Origin: a virus
IMG/VR virus record: IMGVR_UViG_3300046012_000303
Span: 1-38,139 of that record
Reading direction: 5' to 3' (one strand)
Length of the DNA: 38,139 bases
Position numbers and translations under genes: made by a program
The notes under the pieces: model-generated
What the model saw: the letters and a program-made list of their open reading frames with translations, nothing else
What the model was told of the DNA's origin: nothing
The model's database searches: none
Shown: positions 30,482 through 38,139 of the stretch, one piece after another
Layout of the letters: each line of letters opens with the position of its first letter
Position numbering within the stretch: the stretch's first letter is position 1

Positions 30482-33400
30482 GACCCCTTATTTTCGCAAA
30501 GGGCAGCGCACCCGCACCCCCGCCAGCTCCAACGCGCACACCTGACAATCTCCGGTCTCAAGATACGATTGAGGTTGTCCTCGGGATTTCCGAAGGCCCC
30601 ATTAAAGGTCTTGTCACCGATGGTGGTATTCCCGCTGCAGCGAGCTTTCGAGTTGGTGATACGACACTGGCCAACTCCGATGGTAGCTTCAACTTTCCCA
30701 ACTTCTCGCTGACAGAATACAAGGCACAAGGTGCATCGGCTGACGTCATCCCACTAGCGCTTGGAGGCAATGCCAGCTCCCACTCGGTTGGCGTCAATCT
30801 TGCGACGAACACGCCGGTCACACGTACCACCGTTCAGCACAGCATCAACTACATCGATATCCGCCTCGCGTTCAGCCAACTTTATAAGCAGAACGATCAA
30901 GGTATCTTCAACAACGATGTTCAGTTCAAGGTCGAATACAAGCCGACAAGTTCCGCCCAGTGGACAACCTTCCAGGCGCTCAACACTGTAACCACTACGT
31001 TGACCCAACAACTACCACCCTCGGGTGGCGGGTTTTTTGAGGGTCTGATGGCGGCGTTCATCACCATTTGGAACGCACAAGCTCCAACCATCACCAGCGA
31101 GGTGGTCAGCGACGTTTTCGACCTAAATGGAAAAACCACATCGACGTACGTCAAGCAGCTCCGTGTCCCTGTGCCGGTGATCGATGATACCTGGGATATT
31201 CGTATTACGAAGCTCAGCGCCGCGAGTGATGGTGTCGCAAACTTCACGGATATGCAGTGGGAGAGCTATCAGGAAATCGTCGCTCAAAACTTGAGCTTTG
31301 ATAATCTCGCATGCATCAGACTTTACGGCACTGCCTCAGATCAGTTCTCGTCGCTGCCAGACTTCACGGGTATCTATGACGGCCTCATCATGGATGTGCC
31401 GTCGAACTACGACCCGATTGCTCGGACATATACCGGCGTGTGGGACGGCACCTGGAAGAAAGATTGGACCAACAATCCCGCACTATTCCTGAACGAGCTG
31501 GTCAATAACCGGACCTGGGGCATGTCCGCATACTTCCCCATCCAGATTGATCCCGCCGACGTCTATGCCGCCGCGCAGTGGTGCGACGGGCAGGTGCCTG
31601 ACGGGCAGGGCGGTACGCAGCCCCGCTACACTTTCAACATGTACATCACTGACCCACAAAGCGGTCAGGACTTCGCCCGCTACGTCGCCGGCACCTTCAA
31701 TGCTCTCTTCTATGACAACCTCGATGGCACCGCTCGCCTGATCGTTGATAAAGACGATGCTGCTGTTCACCTCATCACACCTGAAAACACGCTGGCCGAT
31801 CCGGGTTTCCAATATAGTTATACCGACAGCCTTCAGCGTTTCAACGATTACAGCGTCGCGTTTACTAACCCAGACTTGATCTATAACACCGACTATCGTC
31901 GTGTCTTCGATCAACCCGACATTGATCTGAACGGCAGCATCCCCGACAACTTCGTGGCTGTTGGATGCACGAATGCTCATGAATCAATTCGTCGAGCGAA
32001 GTACAAACTCATCTCCAACCTAACTGAGAAGGAGATGGTCACCTTTCGCATGACACGTCTTGGCGCCTATGTGCGTGAGTGGGACGTGGCGCTGATCTGT
32101 GATCCGTTGATGGGTTACTCGATGACGGGCCGTATCAAGGGCCTCGACGACACGCGGAAGATCATCACGCTACGTGAACCAATATACTTCGAGGTGGGTG
32201 TCACCTATCCGGTACGGTTCTGGTCACCCAGCGAAGGCATCATCACCCGAACCATTAGTGCGGAGTCGGGCTCTCAGTTTACGTTCAGCGTCGACGAAGC
32301 TTTGCCAGATGATCTTCCGGAGTTTGCGGAGTTTTCGATCGAGCAGGAGGGGTCGGGTTTCGGCGTACCGAAACCTTATCGCGTCATCTCGAACGAAGCC
32401 GTCGATGGCGTGCCTGACGTCTACGAGATCAATTGTATTGAGATCAATCGTAATAAATGGAACGACGCGGACAACGTCACGGACACTGGGGTTCCGCAGT
32501 ATTCCTTCGTCCCAAATCCACTCAGGATTCCAAGCCCAGACGACGTTCAGTTCGCCCCGCACTACGTGAAGGCGCTGAAGCAGCTGTGGCTCGATGTCAA
32601 TCCAACGTTCAACCCAAACACCTACCGCTTCTACAACGGCCAGTTCGATGTCTACAGCCGGGCGCACGGCACAACTGGCTGGTTCAAGTGGCCTCTCCTG
32701 AACGGCAACACGATCGTCAACCACCCCGAGGGGGACTACGACTTTGCCGTCACACCGCACAACTACCTTGGTGGCGTGCAGGACGTCGATGCAACTACGG
32801 TATGGCGCTACACCGTTGCGTATCCAGTCACACCAAACCCACCTGTTGCTGACTTCACCGTCGCTCAGTCGCCGGCTGGCCTTGAGTGGAATTGGACTGC
32901 TACGACTGCGCCCGACAATGAGGGGTACGAAATTCGTAGGGGCTCGAACTGGGCGTCTGCAGAGCTGGTCGTCACCGACCTTCAGTCGACCCATTATGTT
33001 CAGTCGAAGACAGCAGCGGCCTCCTACACATTCTTGATCGCCGACTTCTTCACGGTCAACGGTACGCGTGTCTACTCCAACGCAACCTCTGTCACGATCA
33101 CGTTGCCGTTCCCGTCCGCTGTCAAGGACTTTGTTGTTACCAGTAATCTCAACATGCTGAATGGAAACTGGACGCCAAATCCAGAGACCAACATCAACCA
33201 CTACACAATTAGGGAAGGTGACGATTGGTCCGCGAGTACCGTGGTCATTGAGCAGTTGTACGTGACACATTTCCAGGTGCCGTCGAACTACAAGAAAACC
33301 CGCACCTTTTGGATTAAAGCAGTCGACAACTCGGGCAACGAGAGCCAGCAGGCTGCGGCCTACATATTCCAAACGGTACCAACCGACGACTACAACATCA

Positions 33401-34194
33401 TCGTCACCTCGGACGAGCAAACCGGCGGCTACGCTGGGACTAAGATAGACACTGAGGTGGATGCTGGAACGCTGATCCTTTCTACGGGCAAGCAACGCGG
33501 TGAGTACATTCATCCGATCTCTCTCGGCGGCACGGTCTACGCTCGTAATGTCTTGACGTTTGATTTCGATGCTGTTGTCCGCAGCGGTCTGACCTGGGAC
33601 GACATGACGTTCCCCTGGACTGATCCTCGAGCCCATCGGCCATGGGTCCTTGGCGGTGACATCGGCTCGGTGGTGGTGAAGCGACAGGTGTCGTTCGAGA
33701 AAGCCTTGGCGCCACCTGTGATCGAGGGTTTCGACCTCAATGGTGCACTCACCGGCCTCAATGGCACGACAGCTTCGAGCAGCACCGGTGCGGCCTACGA
33801 AGCGGGCCGCTTCCGGCAGGGTCTCAGTATCACCCCGGGGACGTCAACGATCGCCTACACCATGACGATCCCCTCGTCGTTTAATTTAAGTGTCTGGGTC
33901 CGGCCGCGTGACCCAGCCGTAGACCTGACGATCCTGACGCTGCACGGCAGCTCGGGTGATCTGATCCTCAAGTACGATGGGACGGCGAAACAGTTCTACC
34001 TAATCGACCCGTCAAGCAATCGTGTCACTTCACCGACAGTGGTTTTCGAAGCCGGTGACCCCGTGCTGATCGCCATCGTCCAGACCTCGACCACCCGCCG
34101 TATCCTGGTCGGTATCACCAAGGAAGAGGCCGTGGTTTCGAACAGCGGGGCCTTCACCCCCGTGGGCGCCTTCACCGATCTGAGGTTCTACTGA
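30478..34194 (+). CDS. central tail tip / host specificity protein, J-like (1238 aa)
   Basis: A lambda gpJ-type protein: the N-terminus has SQDTIEVVLGISEGPIKGL, and the middle holds the tail-tip core (LFLNELVNNRTWGMSA, GTFNALFYDNLDG). Two fibronectin type III modules are at about 785-880 and 880-970 (GYEIRRGSNW and HYTIREGDDW). The last 155 residues look like a LamG/concanavalin-type fold and probably contact the host receptor. It forms the tail tip and controls host range. The fibre genes follow with a one-base overlap of stop and start (TGATG). Confidence 0.88.
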   Translation: MRPLIFAKGSAPAPPPAPTRTPDNLRSQDTIEVVLGISEGPIKGLVTDGGIPAAASFRVGDTTLANSDGSFNFPNFSLTEYKAQGASADVIPLALGGNASSHSVGVNLATNTPVTRTTVQHSINYIDIRLAFSQLYKQNDQGIFNNDVQFKVEYKPTSSAQWTTFQALNTVTTTLTQQLPPSGGGFFEGLMAAFITIWNAQAPTITSEVVSDVFDLNGKTTSTYVKQLRVPVPVIDDTWDIRITKLSAASDGVANFTDMQWESYQEIVAQNLSFDNLACIRLYGTASDQFSSLPDFTGIYDGLIMDVPSNYDPIARTYTGVWDGTWKKDWTNNPALFLNELVNNRTWGMSAYFPIQIDPADVYAAAQWCDGQVPDGQGGTQPRYTFNMYITDPQSGQDFARYVAGTFNALFYDNLDGTARLIVDKDDAAVHLITPENTLADPGFQYSYTDSLQRFNDYSVAFTNPDLIYNTDYRRVFDQPDIDLNGSIPDNFVAVGCTNAHESIRRAKYKLISNLTEKEMVTFRMTRLGAYVREWDVALICDPLMGYSMTGRIKGLDDTRKIITLREPIYFEVGVTYPVRFWSPSEGIITRTISAESGSQFTFSVDEALPDDLPEFAEFSIEQEGSGFGVPKPYRVISNEAVDGVPDVYEINCIEINRNKWNDADNVTDTGVPQYSFVPNPLRIPSPDDVQFAPHYVKALKQLWLDVNPTFNPNTYRFYNGQFDVYSRAHGTTGWFKWPLLNGNTIVNHPEGDYDFAVTPHNYLGGVQDVDATTVWRYTVAYPVTPNPPVADFTVAQSPAGLEWNWTATTAPDNEGYEIRRGSNWASAELVVTDLQSTHYVQSKTAAASYTFLIADFFTVNGTRVYSNATSVTITLPFPSAVKDFVVTSNLNMLNGNWTPNPETNINHYTIREGDDWSASTVVIEQLYVTHFQVPSNYKKTRTFWIKAVDNSGNESQQAAAYIFQTVPTDDYNIIVTSDEQTGGYAGTKIDTEVDAGTLILSTGKQRGEYIHPISLGGTVYARNVLTFDFDAVVRSGLTWDDMTFPWTDPRAHRPWVLGGDIGSVVVKRQVSFEKALAPPVIEGFDLNGALTGLNGTTASSSTGAAYEAGRFRQGLSITPGTSTIAYTMTIPSSFNLSVWVRPRDPAVDLTILTLHGSSGDLILKYDGTAKQFYLIDPSSNRVTSPTVVFEAGDPVLIAIVQTSTTRRILVGITKEEAVVSNSGAFTPVGAFTDLRFY

Positions 34195-34655
34195 TGACCG
34201 TCACACACGTTCTCTCGGATGCGATCGTCAGCGTCGGTGACATCGACACCGCCACGTTCCTGAACATGCTCACGAACGGGGGTCCTGCTGGGTATGGACC
34301 GTTCCAGGCGTTCATCGACGGCGACTATCAGTACGACAATGCAGTGTTCCGCGAGGTTCTGACTGCGGCCGGCCCTGACCGGCCTCGCATACAGAACCTC
34401 AAGCTGGCGGTCGATGTGCCTGATGTAATCGATCGGGGAACGGCAGTCATCGACAGCACTGGCACGCTGACGGTTACTTTCGCCCGTACCTTTATCACGA
34501 CACCCCAAGTCGCAATTGGCAGTGAGGTGGTTGATGATGACGTGCTCGTGAAAATCACTTCGAAGACAAATACTTCATTCACAATTACCGCAAAACATAC
34601 GTCTACTGGTGACCCGGCCACAGCGACTGTGGGCTGGATTGCTCACGGGTATTAA
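34194..34655 (+). CDS. small fibre protein with lectin-like C-terminus (153 aa)
   Basis: The C-terminal 75 residues resemble phage fibre tips of the H-type-lectin-like kind: strands TLTVTFARTFITTPQVAIGSE and SFTITAK, closing with ATATVGWIAHGY. The N-terminus is a short alpha/beta part that may bind J. Trimerisation and receptor binding are inferred. It lies directly after the J-like gene, so it is probably part of the adhesion apparatus. Confidence 0.65.
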   Translation: MTVTHVLSDAIVSVGDIDTATFLNMLTNGGPAGYGPFQAFIDGDYQYDNAVFREVLTAAGPDRPRIQNLKLAVDVPDVIDRGTAVIDSTGTLTVTFARTFITTPQVAIGSEVVDDDVLVKITSKTNTSFTITAKHTSTGDPATATVGWIAHGY

Positions 34656-34658
34656 TCG

Positions 34659-36308
34659 ATGCAAGACTTCTCCGTTATCCCAAGCAGCGACAATATCGAC
34701 GACAGCCTTCCGCTGTTGTTGGGCAACGATGAAACGTGCATCTCCTGCAGCGCCGGCAGCAGCTTCCCGACGAGCGACCTCTACATTGGTATGATCTGCT
34801 TCCGTACCGATCAGCCCACCGATTCTGGTGGCGACTACAAGCTGATCGCTACCGACCCCTCGGCCGATTGGGTCCTGATGCGGGACTATTCGAAGACGGT
34901 CGTCCATCTCGAAGACATTTCGATCCCGGTTTTCGGCGCTGCAGGCGGAAGCCATTCCTCGGGCCTCGTCCCGGACCCGGGCGCGACCACTGGCTCTAAG
35001 CGTTTCCTTTGCGAGAATTCGTCCTGGGTCGAGATCGATCCGGGCCGTGAAGCCAACAAGTTCAAGCCTTCAGCCGCAAGCCCCGCCGCGATGAGTGTGG
35101 TTGTAGCAGCGGGCTTCTTCTCATCCGTGAAGCCAGACGGCACGCAGGCCCGGACGGAATACAGCCAGCAGACTGTTACCATAACATCGGCTCCGACCAC
35201 CACCGGTCAGTCCCGCATCGACTTGATCGTGATCGACCCCACGACAGGCGTTGCCGACAAGATTACCGGCACCGCAGGCACGTCGCCCTCGGCTCCCGCG
35301 ATGACCGCCGGCAAGCTCCTTATCGCCACTGTTGCGGTCGGCAACAGCGTCTCATCAATCGACGCCACAGCCATCACGGATACACGGGCCGTCTGGCAGC
35401 AGGACGTGCCCGGCACGCGGTGGTGTATAGCCGGGGGCACTGCCGATGCCCTGACGATGACTTACTCTCCAGCGTTCACCGCTCTCTCTGACGGGCTCGA
35501 GATTTCATGGCGGAACCCTAATTCCTCGAACGCCACCACAGCACCGACTGCCACCATTGGCAGCTTCTCGGCCCTGACGATCACCAAGAACGGCGGACAG
35601 GCGTTGGCGATCGGCGACCTGCCGGCCAACGCCGAGATGCGCGGCCGGATCAACGCGACGACGAGCCACCTGGAGCTGGTCGGAGGCGGTGGGAGTTTCT
35701 CTTCGTTCGATACGGGTGACGTTAAACACACAGCGAAATCCTCGGCCCCTTCGGGCTGGGTGCTGATGAACGACGGCACCATTGGTGACGCGAGTTCGAG
35801 CGCCACGACCCGGGCGAACGCCGACTGTCATGCACTGTTTGTACTGTTGTGGAACAACATCTCGAATACCTACTGCCCGGTTGCGGGTGGTCGAGGTTCT
35901 TCAGCAGAAGCGGACTGGTCGACCCACCATCAAATTTCGATACCGAAGGCCCTTGGCCGTGCATTGGCATCGGCCGGTGCTGGCAGCGGGCTCACATCGC
36001 GGGCTCTTGGTCAAATCCTGGGTGAAGAAACACATACGTTGACAGCCGCCGAACAGGCGAGCATGTCGGTGTCGGGTAGTGCATCAGGAACGGTCAGTAT
36101 CGGAATTAATCTTCCGGTCCAGGAAACCGAAGGCGACGGAGGTGGCGCAAATAGCCTTCAAGGTTCGTCTGATGGTGCCGTCACAACTATGGCGGTGTCC
36201 GGCTCATCAAGTGTAAGTTTGGGCATTTCTGGTACGGCAGCAGGCAGTGGGGCTGCACATGAAAATATGCAGCCCACCCTGTTCCTGAACTTCTTGATGA
36301 AGCTCTAA
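34659..36308 (+). CDS. tail fibre with tail-collar domain (549 aa)
   Basis: The protein is Ser/Thr/Ala/Gly-rich and beta-rich throughout. Residues about 365-545 match the phage tail collar domain: SGWVLMNDGTIG, LFVLLWN, ALGRALA, then GEETHTLTAAEQ and the usual end HENMQPTLFLNFLMKL. It is the main candidate for a side or central fibre that binds the host surface. The TAA overlaps the TAG of the convergent oxygenase gene (CTAA at 36305-36308). No chaperone gene is seen next to it. Confidence 0.85.
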   Translation: MQDFSVIPSSDNIDDSLPLLLGNDETCISCSAGSSFPTSDLYIGMICFRTDQPTDSGGDYKLIATDPSADWVLMRDYSKTVVHLEDISIPVFGAAGGSHSSGLVPDPGATTGSKRFLCENSSWVEIDPGREANKFKPSAASPAAMSVVVAAGFFSSVKPDGTQARTEYSQQTVTITSAPTTTGQSRIDLIVIDPTTGVADKITGTAGTSPSAPAMTAGKLLIATVAVGNSVSSIDATAITDTRAVWQQDVPGTRWCIAGGTADALTMTYSPAFTALSDGLEISWRNPNSSNATTAPTATIGSFSALTITKNGGQALAIGDLPANAEMRGRINATTSHLELVGGGGSFSSFDTGDVKHTAKSSAPSGWVLMNDGTIGDASSSATTRANADCHALFVLLWNNISNTYCPVAGGRGSSAEADWSTHHQISIPKALGRALASAGAGSGLTSRALGQILGEETHTLTAAEQASMSVSGSASGTVSIGINLPVQETEGDGGGANSLQGSSDGAVTTMAVSGSSSVSLGISGTAAGSGAAHENMQPTLFLNFLMKL

Positions 36309-36886
36309 GCGTACGTAGGCCCGTCAACCCAAGCCACGAGGCTGCGCCGTTTGCCGCTGATGATCGGCGTCACACGGTGCAACATAAAGGACGGGAAGAT
36401 GATTGCCGCCCCTCGCTTGCGGAGCTGCTCCTGGTCCACTCGCGCTGAAGCGAACTCCAGGTTGCCACCCTCGTAGTCTTTCGGGTCCGATAGCTGGATC
36501 GAGATTGAAAGCTTCCGCGTCTGGCACTGTCCAGGACCGTAGTCCATGTGCCAGTCGTAGTGCGAGCCTTCGTCGGTGTACTCAGTGAACTGAACCTCCG
36601 ACACCATGCCATCGACTCGCATGTTCCAGATTTGATTGTTGGCCCCGATAACCAGCCGGCCAAGGCGCTCGTAGAGCCCCTTGGTTGCTGCGACGAGCGG
36701 AATCCACCGAATGGTGTTGTTCCGCATCATCAGGTCCTGATCTTGATCCTCGATCTTCGCCTGCTCGGCCTGCAACTTCTCGCCGATCTCCAGGATGCGG
36801 TCGCACTCCTTGTCGTTAAAAGCGTCTGGCATCGATTGATAGAAGCCGAAACGCCCTGGCTCGCGGAGGTTAAACAGCAACGCCAA
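36305..36886 (-). CDS. 2OG-Fe(II) oxygenase, PKHD/PiuC-like (193 aa)
   Basis: A non-haem iron, 2-oxoglutarate-dependent hydroxylase. Iron ligands are H113 and D115 in YDWHMD and H170 in LHRVTPI; R180/R181 (GKRRSLVAW) should bind 2-oxoglutarate. The N-terminal NLREPGRFGFYQSMPDAF is typical of PKHD-type hydroxylases. The start is TTG (36886, or 36880), overlapping the end of the GapR-like gene, so the two form a leftward operon. Substrate is unknown: phage homologues are thought to modify proteins or nucleotides, and nothing here decides. Confidence 0.85.
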   Translation of the reverse strand: MALLFNLREPGRFGFYQSMPDAFNDKECDRILEIGEKLQAEQAKIEDQDQDLMMRNNTIRWIPLVAATKGLYERLGRLVIGANNQIWNMRVDGMVSEVQFTEYTDEGSHYDWHMDYGPGQCQTRKLSISIQLSDPKDYEGGNLEFASARVDQEQLRKRGAAIIFPSFMLHRVTPIISGKRRSLVAWVDGPTYA

Positions 36887-37373
36887 CCGCCGTCAGGTAA
36901 CTGCTAAGCAGCACAGAGTTCTCCTTATAGGAGTCCGGATCCTTACGGATCTCGCACACCTGCGGGATCAGCTTCGATGTGAAGCCCTCGGCCTTCGCTT
37001 CCTTGAGCAGTTCCTTCACGTCTTCGCCGACGCTCTTGATCTGGGTGTCGATCTCATCCAGCTCCTCGACCTTCTCCTGCGCCCAACTCTTATCCTGGTC
37101 GGAGAAGGGGTCATCTGTCGGAGTTGCCTCGGCAGTATAGACGGTCACACCGAGCAGGACCGCAGCAGACTCCATCTCCTTGCGCTGCTCTTCAGCGTTC
37201 TCTTTCTTCTTTTCGGCACGGATCTTCTGGATGCCCGAGACCGGCATATTGAGATTCTTCATTTCAGCAACGACCGACTTACGGTTCTCGGTCAGTTCCT
37301 TCTTGGTCTCAAGCAGGCGATCGAAGCGATCGCAAAAGTCTTTGAGAGCACCAGCTACGTTGTCACCCATCAT
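36870..37373 (-). CDS. tandem GapR-like (DUF2312) DNA-binding protein (167 aa)
   Basis: Two GapR-like modules occur in one chain: residues about 8-76 and 97-165. Each has the family layout: a helix (FDRLLETKKELTE; ELDEIDTQIKSV), a K/E-rich middle with an AEAKG-type turn (VVAEMKNLNM; LLKEAKAEGF), an RK segment (IRAEKK; EIRKDP) and a closing helix ending LLGV or TAVGV. GapR is a nucleoid-associated protein of alphaproteobacteria that clamps overtwisted DNA; normally it is a single-module tetramer. The ATG at 37373 is chosen for AAGGAG six bases upstream; a GTG at 37403 lies inside the operator. A DNA role during replication or transcription is inferred. Confidence 0.75.
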   Translation of the reverse strand: MMGDNVAGALKDFCDRFDRLLETKKELTENRKSVVAEMKNLNMPVSGIQKIRAEKKKENAEEQRKEMESAAVLLGVTVYTAEATPTDDPFSDQDKSWAQEKVEELDEIDTQIKSVGEDVKELLKEAKAEGFTSKLIPQVCEIRKDPDSYKENSVLLSSYLTAVGVAV

Positions 37374-37388
37374 TTCGATCTCCTTACA

Positions 37389-37467
37389 AAAATGATTCAG
37401 CACTATTGTTGAATCGATCTGGATTTGTCTTGGCCCAAATAATTCAACAATAGTGCTGAATCATTTT
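37389..37467. promoter_or_regulatory. 26-bp inverted repeat, mirrored operators between divergent genes
   Basis: Bases 37389-37414 are exactly complementary to 37442-37467, with a 27-base spacer. Each arm is itself a weaker dyad (TTCA...TGAA: GATTCA at 37394, TGAATC at 37410). The arms stand just upstream of the ribosome binding sites of the leftward GapR-like gene and the rightward gene at 37485, so one protein bound at each arm could control both promoters symmetrically. Confidence 0.7.
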
Positions 37468-37484
37468 CTCAGGAGTGGTTCAGC

Positions 37485-37832
37485 ATGACCCAAATCGATC
37501 TGACGACGCTTTCGCAAGAGCAACTCTTGGCCCTTGCGGTAACCATCCCCCAGTTGGGGGAGGCTGTGAACGAGGAGCTGGACTGCCGCACCGCCTACTT
37601 CAGTATGGCCGAGGGCCTACACCATCTGGCCGTGGTTGTTGCCCGTGTCGAAGCCTTCCTCAAAGACACACGTCACACCGAGAGCGTCCGCGCCTTCATC
37701 ACTATGGGTGTGCCTGAAATTCTCAAGCGCGTGTTGGTAACTGCGCGCGTAGAGGGTGTTACGTACGAACCGCCAACACTCGACGAAGTGATGCAAAAAA
37801 CTTCATTGAATGAAGGTGACCCTGCCAAATAG
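37485..37832 (+). CDS. hypothetical protein (115 aa)
   Basis: AGGAG precedes the ATG by nine bases. The product is mostly helical (LSQEQLLALAVTIPQLGEAV, and a long helix around 30-65) with no membrane segment and two Cys/Met-rich spots. It is the first rightward gene after the mirrored operators, so it should be co-regulated with the GapR-like gene. No family is recognised. It is followed by the membrane protein gene 29 bases later. Confidence 0.65.
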   Translation: MTQIDLTTLSQEQLLALAVTIPQLGEAVNEELDCRTAYFSMAEGLHHLAVVVARVEAFLKDTRHTESVRAFITMGVPEILKRVLVTARVEGVTYEPPTLDEVMQKTSLNEGDPAK

Positions 37833-37861
37833 ATTCGCCCTTATTACTTTGGTGTGAGTAA

Positions 37862-38134
37862 ATGGGCAGCGTTCAAGACATCCTGACGATCATCACGATC
37901 CCGCTTGTCGCTGCCCTTCTCGCCTATATCGAGGGCGTTCGTCGTAGCTCCAACACTTCAATCCGTGAAGTTTGGCAAGCCGTCGACGACGTGCGCGAAA
38001 AGCACGCCACCTTCGCGATCAAGGTCGCCACTGAATACGTGCATGGCGATCGCATGAAAGAATTCGAGACCCGGGTAATGCAAGCATTCGAGCGTCTCGA
38101 GAAGAAGGTCGATCGCATCTCGGAGGCTGAGTGA
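37862..38134 (+). CDS. membrane-anchored coiled-coil protein (90 aa)
   Basis: One hydrophobic segment at the N-terminus (ILTIITIPLVAALLAYI, residues 7-23) is followed by a charged helical region with heptad spacing (VWQAVDDVREKH, FERLEKKVDRI). Small phage proteins with this build are common near lysis genes, but I see no lysin in the window and cannot assign holin or spanin function. The stop overlaps the next gene's ATG. Confidence 0.6.
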   Translation: MGSVQDILTIITIPLVAALLAYIEGVRRSSNTSIREVWQAVDDVREKHATFAIKVATEYVHGDRMKEFETRVMQAFERLEKKVDRISEAE

Positions 38135-38139
38135 TGGCC
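38134..38139 (+). CDS. start of a gene cut by the window edge
   Basis: ATGGCC at the right edge overlaps the preceding stop in TGATG, the same coupling seen elsewhere in this genome. Only two codons are visible, so nothing can be said of the product. Confidence 0.45.

Noticed and set aside
32224-33636. Leftward ORF of 470 codons opposite the J-like gene
   Set aside because: Antisense shadow of a clear J-like reading frame; no recognisable domain and no neighbouring leftward genes.
37389-37467. Transcription terminator
   Set aside because: The 26-bp inverted repeat has a 27-base spacer and lies between divergent starts rather than after genes, so an operator pair fits better.
1-38139. tRNA genes, CRISPR arrays, insertion sequences, integrase and attachment site
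   Set aside because: I looked for cloverleaf-like segments, regularly spaced repeats, transposase motifs and tyrosine or serine recombinase motifs and saw none that could be supported.
38134-38139. Circular closure of the window
   Set aside because: Joining the right edge to base 1 gives ATG GCC GAC TAA, a three-residue frame, so the window is not a simply circularised complete genome.

Overview
The window is a 38 kb piece of the genome of a tailed double-stranded DNA phage with a long non-contractile (siphovirus-type) tail. The evidence is a GpA-like large terminase, a portal, a protease/scaffold gene, an HK97-like major capsid protein, a lambda-style tail cassette (G/GT frameshift pair, very long tape measure, M-, L-, K-, I- and J-like proteins) and tail fibres. 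No integrase and no DNA polymerase is visible. The host is probably an alphaproteobacterium: the sequence is GC-rich, and one gene encodes two GapR-like (DUF2312) modules, a family best known from that class. The host call is inference. The two ends do not join into an open gene, so this looks like a linear slice of a larger genome.

Layout. 1-1.6 kb: two leftward genes of unknown function, separated by a strongly structured GC-rich spacer; the second has a collagen-like linker. 1.6-2.05 kb: a gene-poor divergent region with hairpins and one possible 33-residue ORF. 2.05-3.03 kb: a rightward stack of tiny overlapping genes (lipoprotein, basic peptide, unknown, membrane peptide, DUF6527-like). 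3.02-6.1 kb: a leftward group with an unknown helical protein, a Prim-Pol/SF3 primase-helicase and a 40-residue ORF. 6.2-20.5 kb: the rightward packaging and head module (terminase, portal, a metallophosphoesterase, fibre-like and repeat-rich proteins, protease with nested scaffold, decoration and capsid proteins, connectors, tail terminator). 20.5-20.7 kb: a leftward ribbon-helix-helix regulator whose 3' end overlaps the tail terminator gene. 20.8-36.3 kb: the tail module, interrupted by an HNH endonuclease plus a secreted Cys-rich protein. 36.3-37.4 kb: a leftward pair, a 2OG-Fe(II) oxygenase and the tandem GapR-like protein, divergent from two small rightward genes at the right edge.

Regulation and oddities. 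Strong rho-independent terminators follow the capsid and tail-tube genes, and a weaker one follows the Cys-rich gene. An 18-bp palindrome occurs at 127-144 and 6170-6187, with a degenerate copy at 21684-21701. A separate 26-bp inverted repeat sits between the divergent promoters near 37.4 kb. Together they suggest one or two repressors acting at several loci; the ribbon-helix-helix protein at 20.5 kb is one candidate.

The most unusual items are: an Arg-rich protein with about 16 copies of a ~20-residue unit organised into a 61-62-residue super-repeat (12750-14435); the tandem GapR-like gene with its oxygenase partner and mirrored operators; the convergent gene pair that shares a 9-bp repeat as coding sequence on both strands; and the HNH/Cys-rich secreted insertion. 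Family assignments rest on motifs read by eye; no database search was run.
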